DNA of 64,000 nucleotides from an uncultured Clostridia bacterium (GTDB taxonomy: Bacteria; Bacillota; Clostridia; Christensenellales; CAG-314): the NCBI GenBank assembly GCA_944364615.1, contig CALVWF010000002.1, forward strand, positions 124,001-188,000, in the 5' to 3' direction. Below are positions 38,301 to 46,948 of the stretch, piece after piece. The stretch's first letter is position 1. Every line of letters starts with the position of its first letter. The translations under genes were made by a program, and so were the position numbers. The notes under the pieces were generated by a model, which was not told the origin of the DNA, searched no databases, and saw nothing but the letters and a program-made list of their open reading frames with translations.

Positions 38301-41300
38301 ACAGCAAGTACACGTTTACGATGTGGTGCGAACTGGATTGGGAAAGTTCGGAAAACAATCTCAACGACACGTTCAGTTTCGATTTCTATGTCGATTCCGA
38401 AGCGCCTGTGTTGCTGGAAGACAAAACGCAGGTAAGAGTGGAGTATTCGGGAACAAACAAACGCTATATCCTGGAAACGTACGTCTTCGACAACCATTAC
38501 ATTCAGGGTTACGCCATCGGAACATACAACGGTCTTGACGGCGACGGAAACATGACGGAACAGGAAAGTTTCCACAACTACATAATTCCTTACTATGACG
38601 GTAAACGCAACAGCGAAAACCGCATCGAATACGATATCACCGATTACTGGGAAGACATCAACAACAACGGCGGAAAGATATATCTGCAAGTAATCGACTA
38701 CGCTAAAAACACATCGATTTATCAGTTGGAGTTGCCCGATTCTTCCGCAACGGCGATTTCTTTCAAGAGCAGCGTCAAGAACGTCAGTCTGACGGTAAAC
38801 GATACCAAGGACGTTTCTTCGTCGCTTGTCATGACTCCTGCCGACTTGTGGGTACGCAACCTTGAATGGAGCGTAGACGACACTTCGGTTGCTGTGGTGC
38901 GTGACGGCGTTGTGCTCGGTCTTAAAGAAGGTAACGCTACTCTTACGGTAAAGGATCCCGAGAGCGGTGCTACGGCAACACTGCCCATAATTGTAAAAGC
39001 AGGCACAAAGGACACGATGGATGTAAGCAACATCACATTGAACCGCACTTCTTACAGTGCCGAACGCAACGAAGACATCGATCTTACGGCTACGGTAACG
39101 CCTCACGATCTGTTTGCCGATCTTATAGATTCGTCGTTATTTGCTGATTATACGCTCGAATGGTCTGTCGGCGGATCGGTGTTGCAGTTTGTAACGGAAG
39201 ACGGCGAGGGCAATGAAGTACTTACGGGAAATGTAAGCGGTACAAACACCGTTACGGTACGTGCCACTAAAGAAGGAAGCGGAACAGTGACCGTAAAGGC
39301 AGTCGGAACGTATTACAGCGCAAGTTGCCGTATAACGGTAAAGGACGAATTCGAAGTGGAAGGCGTATATCTTATGAGTTACACCGGACGCGGAGACGAA
39401 AACGGCGTTGTCACCATTCCCGACGATCTCGGAATAATGTACATTTATCCTCAGGCATTCCTGTTCAATGAATACATTACAAAGGTCATAGTGCCCGAAG
39501 GTGTTGAAGAAGTGTACGAAACCGCCATTTACGGCTGCGACAATCTGGAAGAAGTGATACTTCCCGACAGTTGCAAAGTGCTGGGAAAATGGGCTTTGGC
39601 ATGGAACCCGAAACTTAAAAAGGTGGATCTCGGCGGCGTAGATACCGTTGGAGAAATGGCGTTCATCAAGTGCGAGGCGCTGACCGACATAGATTTGTCA
39701 AAAGTGTCATATATAGGTCCGCGTGCTTTCGGCTACTGTACGTCCCTTACGGAAATCGATCTTACGAGTTGTAAGTCAATGGACGAAATGGCGTTCATTT
39801 TCTGCGATTCGCTGAACACCGTCAAGACGGGTCAATATACACCTATAGGCGATTTCGCATTCTATCAATGCCAGAGAATAACCTCGGTAACGCTCAACGG
39901 ACCGAAAGTCGGTCAGATGGCGTTCTACAACAACACATCGTTGCAGTCCGTCACATTCGGCGGTAACGTGGATATCATCGACATCGGCGCATTCTACGGA
40001 TGTGAGCAACTTACCGAAGTAAACTACCTCGGTACGGTCAGAGAAATTGCCGACGCCGCATTTGTAAACTGTGCATTTGACACCATTTATCTGCCCAACG
40101 GTCTGGAAAAACTGGGTACTCAGGTTTACAGTTTCGACAACATCTATGCGGCGGCATACGGCGGGGCGTCCAACGTGATTATAGCCGCTGGTGCCAAACT
40201 GTCCACAATAGGTAACTCTGCGTTTTATATGTGTTCCAATCTTTCGGCATTTACCGTTGAAGAAGGCAATGCTTACCTGTCTTCGAGCGGCGGTGTGCTG
40301 TACGACAAGGCGCAAAAAACAGTAATACTTTATCCTTACGGACTGGCTTCGGAAGAATACGTACTGCCCTCTACAGTCAGCACTGTCGGAGATTACGCAT
40401 TCGCCAATACAAGAATCAAGAGTATTACCGGTCAGAACGTAACTAAGATAGGCACGGGCGCATTTGCAGGAACTTCGGTTTCCGAAGTATCTTTCAGCCC
40501 CGACCTGTATTACATCGGAGACGCGGCGTTTATGTCGACGGGCTTGCTGACTGCTTGGCCGGAGGCGTTTAAGACCGCTCCTCTTACCTATCTCGGAACA
40601 CAGGCATTCCAGTCAAGCGGTTTGCTTGGCGAAGTGGTGCTTCCCGATACTCTTACAGCCGTAGGCGACAGCGCTTTCGCTCAGACTTACATTACTTCTG
40701 TTGACGTCGGCGCGGGAGTTACGACAATTAATTCTAACGCATTTACACAATGCGCAAATCTGGTGAACGTAAATCTTCGCAATACGGAAACTCTCGGCGA
40801 ATTTGTATTCGCTTACTGCACGGCACTGGAAACAATCGATATGTCCACCGTAAAAGAGGCGGGATTCGGTGTTTTCGGTTTCTGTGACTCACTCTACAAC
40901 GTTACCTTGGGTGAAGGGCTTACTGCAATTGCGGACTATATGTTTACAAACTGTCCCAAACTGACAAGCATCACATTGCCCGAAAGCGTAAAGACAATCG
41001 GTGAAGGCGCATTCCTCAGTTACGACAGCACTCAGACAGGCTATGCACAGTCATCGCTGACTTCCATTAACCTTGACGGCGTGGAAACAATAGGCAAACT
41101 GGCGTTCTGCAATCCCTCTCTTACGGAGTTGACATCTCAGTCATTGCGTGAAGTGGGACCGGGGGCTTTCCAATATACGGGTTCCTCCGATAACGGCATA
41201 ACCGCTAAATTAAAGCAGATAAACCTGCCCAATGCCGAATATATCGATACGCAGGCGTTCTACAACAACACCGCTTTGGAAAGCGTTGAAATACCCAATG

Positions 41301-42619
41301 TTTATTTTGTGGGATTTGCGTCATTCCTTCTGTGCACCAAACTGCAGCAGATCGAACTTCCTTCGGCGGAGTATATAGACGACCTTGCTTTCGGACAAAG
41401 TCAGAGACTCGCAACCGTGGAAATTCCCAATGTCGAATATATCGGCGAAGGTGCGTTTGCCTATACGGCAATCAAAGAAATAAGCCTGCCCGCTACTCTT
41501 GAATACATTTCTTCCAAGGCGTTCTATACAGGTTCGTTGATAGAAGTTTACCTCGGAAGCACTCCCGTGACTGCCATTACTGTCGATGAGGCAAATGCAG
41601 TTTACTTCACCGATGATGACGGTGTGCTGTACAGAAATCTTCCCAACGGTTACGTTGCTTTGGTGTACGCACCTGCAAACGGCGGATTGACCGATTACGT
41701 TGCGCTTGACAACACTTTGCGCGTGGATGACTACGCTTTTGCAGGAAACACCACATTGCAGAGAGTTCAGTTGCCCGAATGTTTCAAAGTACTGGGGGAC
41801 GGAGCGTTCTACAATGCCAAGAATCTGGCTACCGTTGAATTCCGTTGTGCCGCAGTTCCCGTGCTGGAAACGCTGTATTCGGAAGCAGACGGAGTGTCGG
41901 CACTTAATTACAAACAGTTTTTAAACGCTGTTTCGGTAAGTCTTGCCGATATGTCCGTTTCGGAAAGCAGTACGGTTACAGTAATTTATCCTTCCAACGG
42001 CAGCGGTTACGACAATTACATCTGGACAAAGTTCGTTACGGAAAGTTCGGCTGACGGCGCAATAGCACGTACCGAAACCACACTGGACATGACCGAGTCC
42101 ATGAGTCAGCTTGCAGGTAAAGAAATAACATTAAACGACGTTGATTCTCTTGTTCTTATGCGCCGTATCTACACGTCGCTGGACAAGGATCAGCAGGCAT
42201 TCCTTGCAGACCTTGTGGCAAATCTCAACAACGCCGAAAAACAGATGTTGCAACTGATAAATACGTTGCTCGACTCATTGCCCGACAACGTTACAATTGC
42301 AGACAAACAGGCGGTTGAGAACGCAAGATCGTATTACGACAAATTGTCAGGCAGTCTCAAATCGCAACTCGATCAATCTGCCGTCGCCAAACTGACATCG
42401 GCGGAATCGCAGTTGCAGGAACTGGAAAATCCCACACAGCCCGAACAGCCGGAAAATCCCGCTCCCGACAACACAGTGCTTGTGACAGTGCTTGTAGTAG
42501 CAGGAGTTGTAGTGGTGGCTGCGGCGGCAACGGCGGCGGTTCTGATTGTGAGAAAGCGCAAGAGTGCAACAAACGATGAGACTGACGGAAGTAACAAGGA
42601 GGACGGTACAAATGAGTAA
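35396..42619 (+). CDS. Giant secreted subtilisin-family protease with PA, Ig-like and BspA-like LRR regions (copy B)
   Basis: 2407 residues, GTG start behind TTGAGGT. The signal peptide ends in an AxA-type site (IASA, about residue 33), so unlike the copy at 1196 it is not lipid-anchored. The triad is Asp204 (AVLDTG), His279 (HGTHVAG) and Ser598 (SGTSMAAP). A PA-type insert lies at about 450-540, followed by beta-sandwich domains, two Big_2-like domains (about 1130-1200 and 1212-1315), LRR_5 repeats (about 1322-2165), a helical stretch, a proline-rich linker (NPTQPEQPENP) and a C-terminal membrane helix with RKRK. No LPXTG is present. Its stop overlaps the next start by 8 bases. It is a paralog of the region-A protease throughout. 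I infer that it makes peptides for the oppABCDF transporter encoded downstream. Confidence 0.9.
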   Translation: MKTTSISKTKAVLIMLLLSVLIITVCMGGIASASEKGVGQLTVTDISAYANSLADDYQIVSDNNEPSPDDYVWAIVRFGNASVLDKALSKNPRDVYSYINSADAQLQANDILNWQNSFLERYSNVIVSASYRYTTLFNGMAVRVQYKNIDRLSEDVNVTDVILSNTYDAPKSITTNDVNVYPTGIYDSSNVGYDGTNTVIAVLDTGLDYTHTAFQTMPTGQLALTKDEITALMSSFTATEMSATNSHELTSDELYVSDKVPFAYDYADMDADVYPVDNHGTHVAGIIAGKDDEITGVATNAQLAIMKVFSNYDEGAGTDAILAALNDCVVLGVDVINMSLGSSCGFSREEDEHAVNEIYDLIKETGICLIAAASNDYSSTKGSPNGDTPLASNPDSGTVGSPSSYDSSMSVASISGVKTKYMLVNGEEAVYFTDSSKGGAEKNDFSADMLQGEKEKEFEYVVVPGLGAENNYATVDVDGKIAVVKRGTLNFEEKIINAQSKGAIGVIIYNNLSGVISMSVGKAEIPSCSISMDFGKYFEEHPEGTLTLSTDYLAGPFMSDFSSWGPLADLELKPDITAHGGDIYSAVRDGYDHYSGTSMAAPNMSGATVLVRDYVKSNFPDLSPYEITEMTYRLIMSTATIAYNEEGNPYSPRKQGAGLADIEKSIDTSAYLYVSGQSLTKLSLGDDKYKTGVYKLTFNIVNIGSKAVSYNINPIVMTESMSSDGKTIAEKAYMIDSENTYAVSGEGIALSGSCVTLQGYSEGQITVTLKLSEQAKNYLDENFVNGMYVEGFVELQSYNEDGINLNIPYLAFYGDWSVAPILDVTAYEVGAEQEDDSILEEDKLHEDAYATLPMGGFRYEVSAGEYEESYYGIGQFAYKIADGYTEPAIIEDKASLTNSLEGAYSLYGIGAGALRNVKAVYMQITDSVTGELIWEDIDYNVRKSYYNGVRVPGFVDVGFNVNEYNLPNNSKYTFTMWCELDWESSENNLNDTFSFDFYVDSEAPVLLEDKTQVRVEYSGTNKRYILETYVFDNHYIQGYAIGTYNGLDGDGNMTEQESFHNYIIPYYDGKRNSENRIEYDITDYWEDINNNGGKIYLQVIDYAKNTSIYQLELPDSSATAISFKSSVKNVSLTVNDTKDVSSSLVMTPADLWVRNLEWSVDDTSVAVVRDGVVLGLKEGNATLTVKDPESGATATLPIIVKAGTKDTMDVSNITLNRTSYSAERNEDIDLTATVTPHDLFADLIDSSLFADYTLEWSVGGSVLQFVTEDGEGNEVLTGNVSGTNTVTVRATKEGSGTVTVKAVGTYYSASCRITVKDEFEVEGVYLMSYTGRGDENGVVTIPDDLGIMYIYPQAFLFNEYITKVIVPEGVEEVYETAIYGCDNLEEVILPDSCKVLGKWALAWNPKLKKVDLGGVDTVGEMAFIKCEALTDIDLSKVSYIGPRAFGYCTSLTEIDLTSCKSMDEMAFIFCDSLNTVKTGQYTPIGDFAFYQCQRITSVTLNGPKVGQMAFYNNTSLQSVTFGGNVDIIDIGAFYGCEQLTEVNYLGTVREIADAAFVNCAFDTIYLPNGLEKLGTQVYSFDNIYAAAYGGASNVIIAAGAKLSTIGNSAFYMCSNLSAFTVEEGNAYLSSSGGVLYDKAQKTVILYPYGLASEEYVLPSTVSTVGDYAFANTRIKSITGQNVTKIGTGAFAGTSVSEVSFSPDLYYIGDAAFMSTGLLTAWPEAFKTAPLTYLGTQAFQSSGLLGEVVLPDTLTAVGDSAFAQTYITSVDVGAGVTTINSNAFTQCANLVNVNLRNTETLGEFVFAYCTALETIDMSTVKEAGFGVFGFCDSLYNVTLGEGLTAIADYMFTNCPKLTSITLPESVKTIGEGAFLSYDSTQTGYAQSSLTSINLDGVETIGKLAFCNPSLTELTSQSLREVGPGAFQYTGSSDNGITAKLKQINLPNAEYIDTQAFYNNTALESVEIPNVYFVGFASFLLCTKLQQIELPSAEYIDDLAFGQSQRLATVEIPNVEYIGEGAFAYTAIKEISLPATLEYISSKAFYTGSLIEVYLGSTPVTAITVDEANAVYFTDDDGVLYRNLPNGYVALVYAPANGGLTDYVALDNTLRVDDYAFAGNTTLQRVQLPECFKVLGDGAFYNAKNLATVEFRCAAVPVLETLYSEADGVSALNYKQFLNAVSVSLADMSVSESSTVTVIYPSNGSGYDNYIWTKFVTESSADGAIARTETTLDMTESMSQLAGKEITLNDVDSLVLMRRIYTSLDKDQQAFLADLVANLNNAEKQMLQLINTLLDSLPDNVTIADKQAVENARSYYDKLSGSLKSQLDQSAVAKLTSAESQLQELENPTQPEQPENPAPDNTVLVTVLVVAGVVVVAAAATAAVLIVRKRKSATNDETDGSNKEDGTNE

Positions 42620-45600
42620 AAAATCCATATTGATATTTACTGTTGTTCTGGCATTGTGTCTTACAATGTTGCTGGGTGCATGTCAGAAGCCCGTACCTTA
42701 TACCCTTACATTCAATACAAACGGCGGTACAGAGGTCGCAAGCATGACTTTTTACGAGGGGGACGCCTTGACGGCTCCCACCTCCGAAAAGGCAATGTTC
42801 ACTTTCGGAGGCTGGTACTCCGACAGTGCATTGGAAAATCCGTTTGAATCCTTTGACAGTATGCCCAAGGGCGATCTGACCCTGTACGCACGCTGGATAC
42901 CGTCGGAAAGCACGCTTATACACTTCAACAGCAACGGCGGATCTGCCGTGACTTCAATAAGCGGAGCGGTGGGAAGTGAGGCGAAAGCCCCCTCTGACCC
43001 GAGCAAAAGAGGTTACTCCTTTGCAGGCTGGTACTCCGACGAACTGTTGACAACGCCTTACGTGTTTGCAGTATTTCCGCAATCGGACATCACCGTTTAC
43101 GCCAAGTGGACGGAAGATACCGAAACTTACGCCAAAGTCACTACCGTAGTCAACGGTAACGAGACCGAATACTTTGTGGAAAAAGGCGAAAAGTTTGTTC
43201 AACCCGATGCCGGTGACGGCTTTGTGGCAAGTTGGTATACGGATGAACTGTATACTACTCTTTACGACTTCGACGGCGCGGTAAATCAACCGCTGACGCT
43301 GTACGGACTTGTGGAAAGCGAAGGATTAGTATTTGACGGCGGTACGGTTGTCGGTTATAATGGAAGTAACCCGGTTGTGAAAATAGCAACCGTGCACAAC
43401 GGCGAAACGGTCACGGCGATAGGCGACAGCGCATTTTGGGGAAATACTTCCCTGACATCGGTGGAACTTCCCGACACTGTAACGTCAATAGGTTTTGCCG
43501 CTTTTTACAAGTGTGCTTATCTTGCTTCGATAAACGTTACCGACAAGATACAGACAATAGGTACGTCTGCTTTTGCCGACTGTTACAGACTGGCTGTGAA
43601 GTTGGACATCGGAGGTGTCGACTATATCAACGCCAACAGTTTTGCCAACTGCTACCTGTTGCCTGAAGTACGGTTTGCCGATGACCTCACTTATGTAGGA
43701 AGTTACGCATTTGCCAACTGTTCGAACCTCGCTGCGGCGGAACTGCCCGACAGCGTCGAAACGGTAATGAACTACGCGTTTGCCGACAGCGGAATCAAGA
43801 CTTTCCGTATTCCGGCAACGATGGTCAATTTCGGCACGGGTGCGCTTAAAAACTGCAGTCTTACAAACATACAAGGTTCTTCCAACACAACTTATATTGT
43901 CAGACAGGGCAGTATGTTTACAGGCAGTTCGTTGGTAGTGTACGTCGATTCGCAATACACCGATTACACTTTGCCCAAGGGCATTACTTCGGTACAGGCG
44001 TTTGCATTCAGTTCGGCGGACAAACTTGAGACTCTCGACATTTCCAACGCACAGAACATCGCTTTCAACGCTCTCAGCGGAATGGACAGCCTTACCTCAC
44101 TGACGTTCAACGGACTGGACAAGGACAATCCTTATCTGGCGTACTGGTTCGGAGCAATCGACGCGGTTTCCAATACCACGGAAAGTCTTTACGTATCCCG
44201 TACTTTAACCGAAGTAACCGATTTGTCCGAGCCTCAATCGGTGGGTGACTTTGCTTATTACGGTTGCCGTAACCTTAAAGTAATCAACGGATACGAAAAC
44301 GTCACCGATATAGGTCGGCAGGCATTTGCGTTTACTGGAATAACGCAATTCGAAATAGGCGAAAATCTTGCTTCTGTCGGCGCAAACGCATTTATTGGCT
44401 GCTACGATTTGGAAAAGTTTATCGTTGACGAAAACAATTCCTCATTTACCGAAAATCAGGGCGGTCTGTACAGCAAACAACTTGACACACTGTACAGCGT
44501 CGCGTCGGTATTGAAAGAGGTGCAGTTGCCCGAACAGTTGAAAACCGTTAAGGAAGGTGCTTTTTACGGCAGTTCGGTAATGGAACTTACCCTTCCCGAC
44601 ACCTTCGAACAATTTGAAAAGGGCGCGTTGAAAAACGCCAACAGTCTTAAAAAACTTACCGTTCCGTTTATAGGCGCATCAGCAGACGCCGACCGTTATA
44701 TGATTTATATTTTCGGCGGAACCGCTACTCCCGCTTCCAACGGCGGAATAACAATCAACGGCATTGCTCCGTATTCTTTGACGGAAATCGTGTTGACCGA
44801 ACCTGTTGCCGAAATACCTTTTGCCGCATTTGCAAACTGCGTTTCGTTGAAGTCGCTTACAAACGACGTTGATCTGAATACTATTGGCGACTTTGCTTTC
44901 TACAACACGGCATTTGAAGAAATAGTCATTGACGACACCGTGACAAGCATTGGCAACTACGCTTTCTATCAGGGAGTTTATACTTCCGTCAAGATAGGCA
45001 GCGGCACGGAAAACGTAGGCAAACTTGCTTTTGCCAACACCAAGACGCTGGAAAGTATCGTGTTCAGCGGAGGAGAATCCAATCTTACCGTAGGCGACGG
45101 CGCATTTCTTCCCGCGTCTGTCAGCATAGACTCCTCTACAACGGCGTATGTTTCGCCGTTGCAACAACTGGTTTTGTCCGACAACATAGTAAGTATAGGT
45201 CAATCGGCATTTACATATGTAGGCAACTACTACGACGAGTCGTCCGGTGAAACAACCGTTTACCCCTTCGAACTTACATTCGACGTGGCAAACAGCCGTC
45301 TTAAAAGAGTGGGCGTAGCGTCATTTGCCTTCGCTACCGTTACAAGCGTAACTTTGCCCGCATCCATAGAAAGCGTCGGTTCGATAGCGTTTGGCGGTTG
45401 TCAGTTGCTGGAAACAGTTACATTCGGTTCGGCGGAAAACAATGCCGACAGTCTGACAATGCTGGAAGACGGAGCGTTCGGCGAAGTGCCGTTTCTCAAA
45501 AACGTTTACATCTACAAGGCTGTCACCTCTGCCGAACAGGTTCCTTCATTGGGCAGCGGTACGGGAACAGGATCCGTCAAGGATATGCCCGTGTTCTACG

Positions 45601-45695
45601 GAACGACTGCGCAGATCTATGTACCTGCAGGCAGCGGAAACATTTACCGCAGCGAATGGTCAAGCATAGCGGGATTTATCGCTGAAATGGCGTAA
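42612..45695 (+). CDS. BspA-like LRR lipoprotein with InlB-like repeats
   Basis: 1027 residues. The ATG at 42612 follows AAGGAGG and overlaps the protease stop (ATGAGTAA), so the two are translationally coupled. The lipobox is LLGAC (Cys24). InlB-like repeats are at about 30-235 (FTFGGWYSDSALENPF and YSFAGWYSDELLTTPY), and LRR_5 repeats from about 240 to the end (AFWGNTSLTSVELP and YAFANCSNLAAAELP). The C-terminus reads AQIYVPAGSGNIYRSEW. It is a shorter relative of the 27776 and 31745 proteins. Coupling to the protease hints that the two act together at the surface. Confidence 0.88.
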   Translation: MSKKSILIFTVVLALCLTMLLGACQKPVPYTLTFNTNGGTEVASMTFYEGDALTAPTSEKAMFTFGGWYSDSALENPFESFDSMPKGDLTLYARWIPSESTLIHFNSNGGSAVTSISGAVGSEAKAPSDPSKRGYSFAGWYSDELLTTPYVFAVFPQSDITVYAKWTEDTETYAKVTTVVNGNETEYFVEKGEKFVQPDAGDGFVASWYTDELYTTLYDFDGAVNQPLTLYGLVESEGLVFDGGTVVGYNGSNPVVKIATVHNGETVTAIGDSAFWGNTSLTSVELPDTVTSIGFAAFYKCAYLASINVTDKIQTIGTSAFADCYRLAVKLDIGGVDYINANSFANCYLLPEVRFADDLTYVGSYAFANCSNLAAAELPDSVETVMNYAFADSGIKTFRIPATMVNFGTGALKNCSLTNIQGSSNTTYIVRQGSMFTGSSLVVYVDSQYTDYTLPKGITSVQAFAFSSADKLETLDISNAQNIAFNALSGMDSLTSLTFNGLDKDNPYLAYWFGAIDAVSNTTESLYVSRTLTEVTDLSEPQSVGDFAYYGCRNLKVINGYENVTDIGRQAFAFTGITQFEIGENLASVGANAFIGCYDLEKFIVDENNSSFTENQGGLYSKQLDTLYSVASVLKEVQLPEQLKTVKEGAFYGSSVMELTLPDTFEQFEKGALKNANSLKKLTVPFIGASADADRYMIYIFGGTATPASNGGITINGIAPYSLTEIVLTEPVAEIPFAAFANCVSLKSLTNDVDLNTIGDFAFYNTAFEEIVIDDTVTSIGNYAFYQGVYTSVKIGSGTENVGKLAFANTKTLESIVFSGGESNLTVGDGAFLPASVSIDSSTTAYVSPLQQLVLSDNIVSIGQSAFTYVGNYYDESSGETTVYPFELTFDVANSRLKRVGVASFAFATVTSVTLPASIESVGSIAFGGCQLLETVTFGSAENNADSLTMLEDGAFGEVPFLKNVYIYKAVTSAEQVPSLGSGTGTGSVKDMPVFYGTTAQIYVPAGSGNIYRSEWSSIAGFIAEMA

Positions 45696-45717
45696 CTTCC
45701 GCAAGGAGGAAATACTG

Positions 45718-46860
45718 TTGAAAAAATTTAGCATTACTGTTCTGTCGATGATTTTACTGACGGTTTGCCTGCTGTTTACTGCATGCAAGTCGGATTTCGA
45801 CCTCGAAGAATGGATAAATTCCGAGGGAAACACGGTAAAAGTCACTATAAACTGTATGGACGGCGAAACGCCCGACAGCAGTACGTCGATAGACTACCGT
45901 GTAAAGCCCGGTTCTCCGATTCCCAACCCCGGAGTGACGGAAAATACCACCGCTCCTACTAGAGAAGGGTACATACTTGAAGGCTACTACCTCGGAACGG
46001 AAGATGGAAACGGCGTAACCTACGGAAGTAGGTGGGACTTTGCAACGGGCAGAGCAAATGAAGATCTTACGCTGTACTGCAAGTGGGAAGTTCAGTTTGT
46101 GATACGTATAGTACACGTGATTGACGGAGTTGCGCAGGAAGATTCCTACACCGATGTGGATGTGTTAAACAACCAGCCCGAGGTGACGTCACTGCCCAAT
46201 CCGATGTGGACAAATCACACTTATTTGGGCAGTGTTTATACTTCAGAAACGTGCAATGAGGAAGACCTGCTGACGGTCAGCAACGACATTCCTTTTGTGC
46301 ACGGCTGCACGGCGGACAATCCCGTGCGTGAAGTGTACGCTCCGTTTATAGAGGGCAACTGGACGCTTGTGCGCACGGCAAAGGATATGCGTACCGTTTC
46401 GCCCGGGTCCAGTCTTTATCTTCTGGCTGACATAGATTTTGCCGATATGACGGATGAAGACGGCTACACGTCGGTTTCAATAACATCGTCGATATTCAGC
46501 GGTAAGATAAACGGTAACGGACATACAATAAGCAATCTCAATTACTTTGTCGAGGGCGCAAGAACTGCAGGTACCGATTCTTTCGGATTGTTCTCCCGTC
46601 TTAAAGGAGCGGAGATAAAAGACGTAGTGTTTAAAGATTGCAGCGTGTCGGTTCGCATCAACCGTACTGCAAACGAATATTTTGTCGGTTTTCTTGCCGG
46701 TCAGTGCGATGAAACGACAATTCTTACCAATGTCACTTTTGACAACGTAACAGTTAAAAGTGTAGAGTTTTCCTTTGCCAGGGATGACGAATCGAAGGCG
46801 GAAGAAATGGAAAAAACAGTGCTGGGCGAAATTTTCGGTCAGGACGAACGCAATGTTTAA
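45718..46860 (+). CDS. Lipoprotein with InlB-like repeat and beta-helix (GLUG-like) domain
   Basis: 380 residues with a TTG start, chosen because AAGGAGG precedes it and the translation begins with a textbook signal peptide. The lipobox is LFTAC (Cys23). One InlB-like unit (about 75-125, EGYILEGYYLGTEDGNG...LYCKW) is followed by a second partial unit. The C-terminal domain (about 220-360) has the pattern of GLUG-associated beta-helices (FSGKINGNGHTISNLNY...FGLFSRLKGAEIKDVVF...VGFLAGQC). It is the last surface gene before the transporter. Role unknown. Confidence 0.82.
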   Translation: MKKFSITVLSMILLTVCLLFTACKSDFDLEEWINSEGNTVKVTINCMDGETPDSSTSIDYRVKPGSPIPNPGVTENTTAPTREGYILEGYYLGTEDGNGVTYGSRWDFATGRANEDLTLYCKWEVQFVIRIVHVIDGVAQEDSYTDVDVLNNQPEVTSLPNPMWTNHTYLGSVYTSETCNEEDLLTVSNDIPFVHGCTADNPVREVYAPFIEGNWTLVRTAKDMRTVSPGSSLYLLADIDFADMTDEDGYTSVSITSSIFSGKINGNGHTISNLNYFVEGARTAGTDSFGLFSRLKGAEIKDVVFKDCSVSVRINRTANEYFVGFLAGQCDETTILTNVTFDNVTVKSVEFSFARDDESKAEEMEKTVLGEIFGQDERNV

Positions 46861-46865
46861 TTTAT

Positions 46866-46891
46866 CTCTGTCGGACTGCAATCCGACAGAG
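46866..46891 (+). other. Intercistronic hairpin without T-run
   Basis: Perfect 10-base stem CTCTGTCGGA / TCCGACAGAG with a CTGCAA loop, between the surface genes and oppA. No U-tract follows, so it could be a processing or stability site rather than a terminator. Confidence 0.6.
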
Positions 46892-46948
46892 TAAATGCCT
46901 TTAAACAGGCGACAACACCGATGACAAGTCGGTTCAGGAGGAAAAGAA

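Noticed and set aside
37652-39106. 484-codon open frame on the - strand inside the second subtilase
   Set aside because: It lies wholly opposite a gene with a clear protein family, has no ribosome site, and its translation is cysteine/valine/arginine-rich like other shadows. It is a by-product of codon bias, as are the long - strand frames at 4361-5221 and 47216-48475.
35396-42619. Sortase (LPXTG) anchoring of the giant surface proteins
   Set aside because: No LPXTG-like motif precedes the C-terminal helices of either subtilase; the other surface proteins use lipoboxes.
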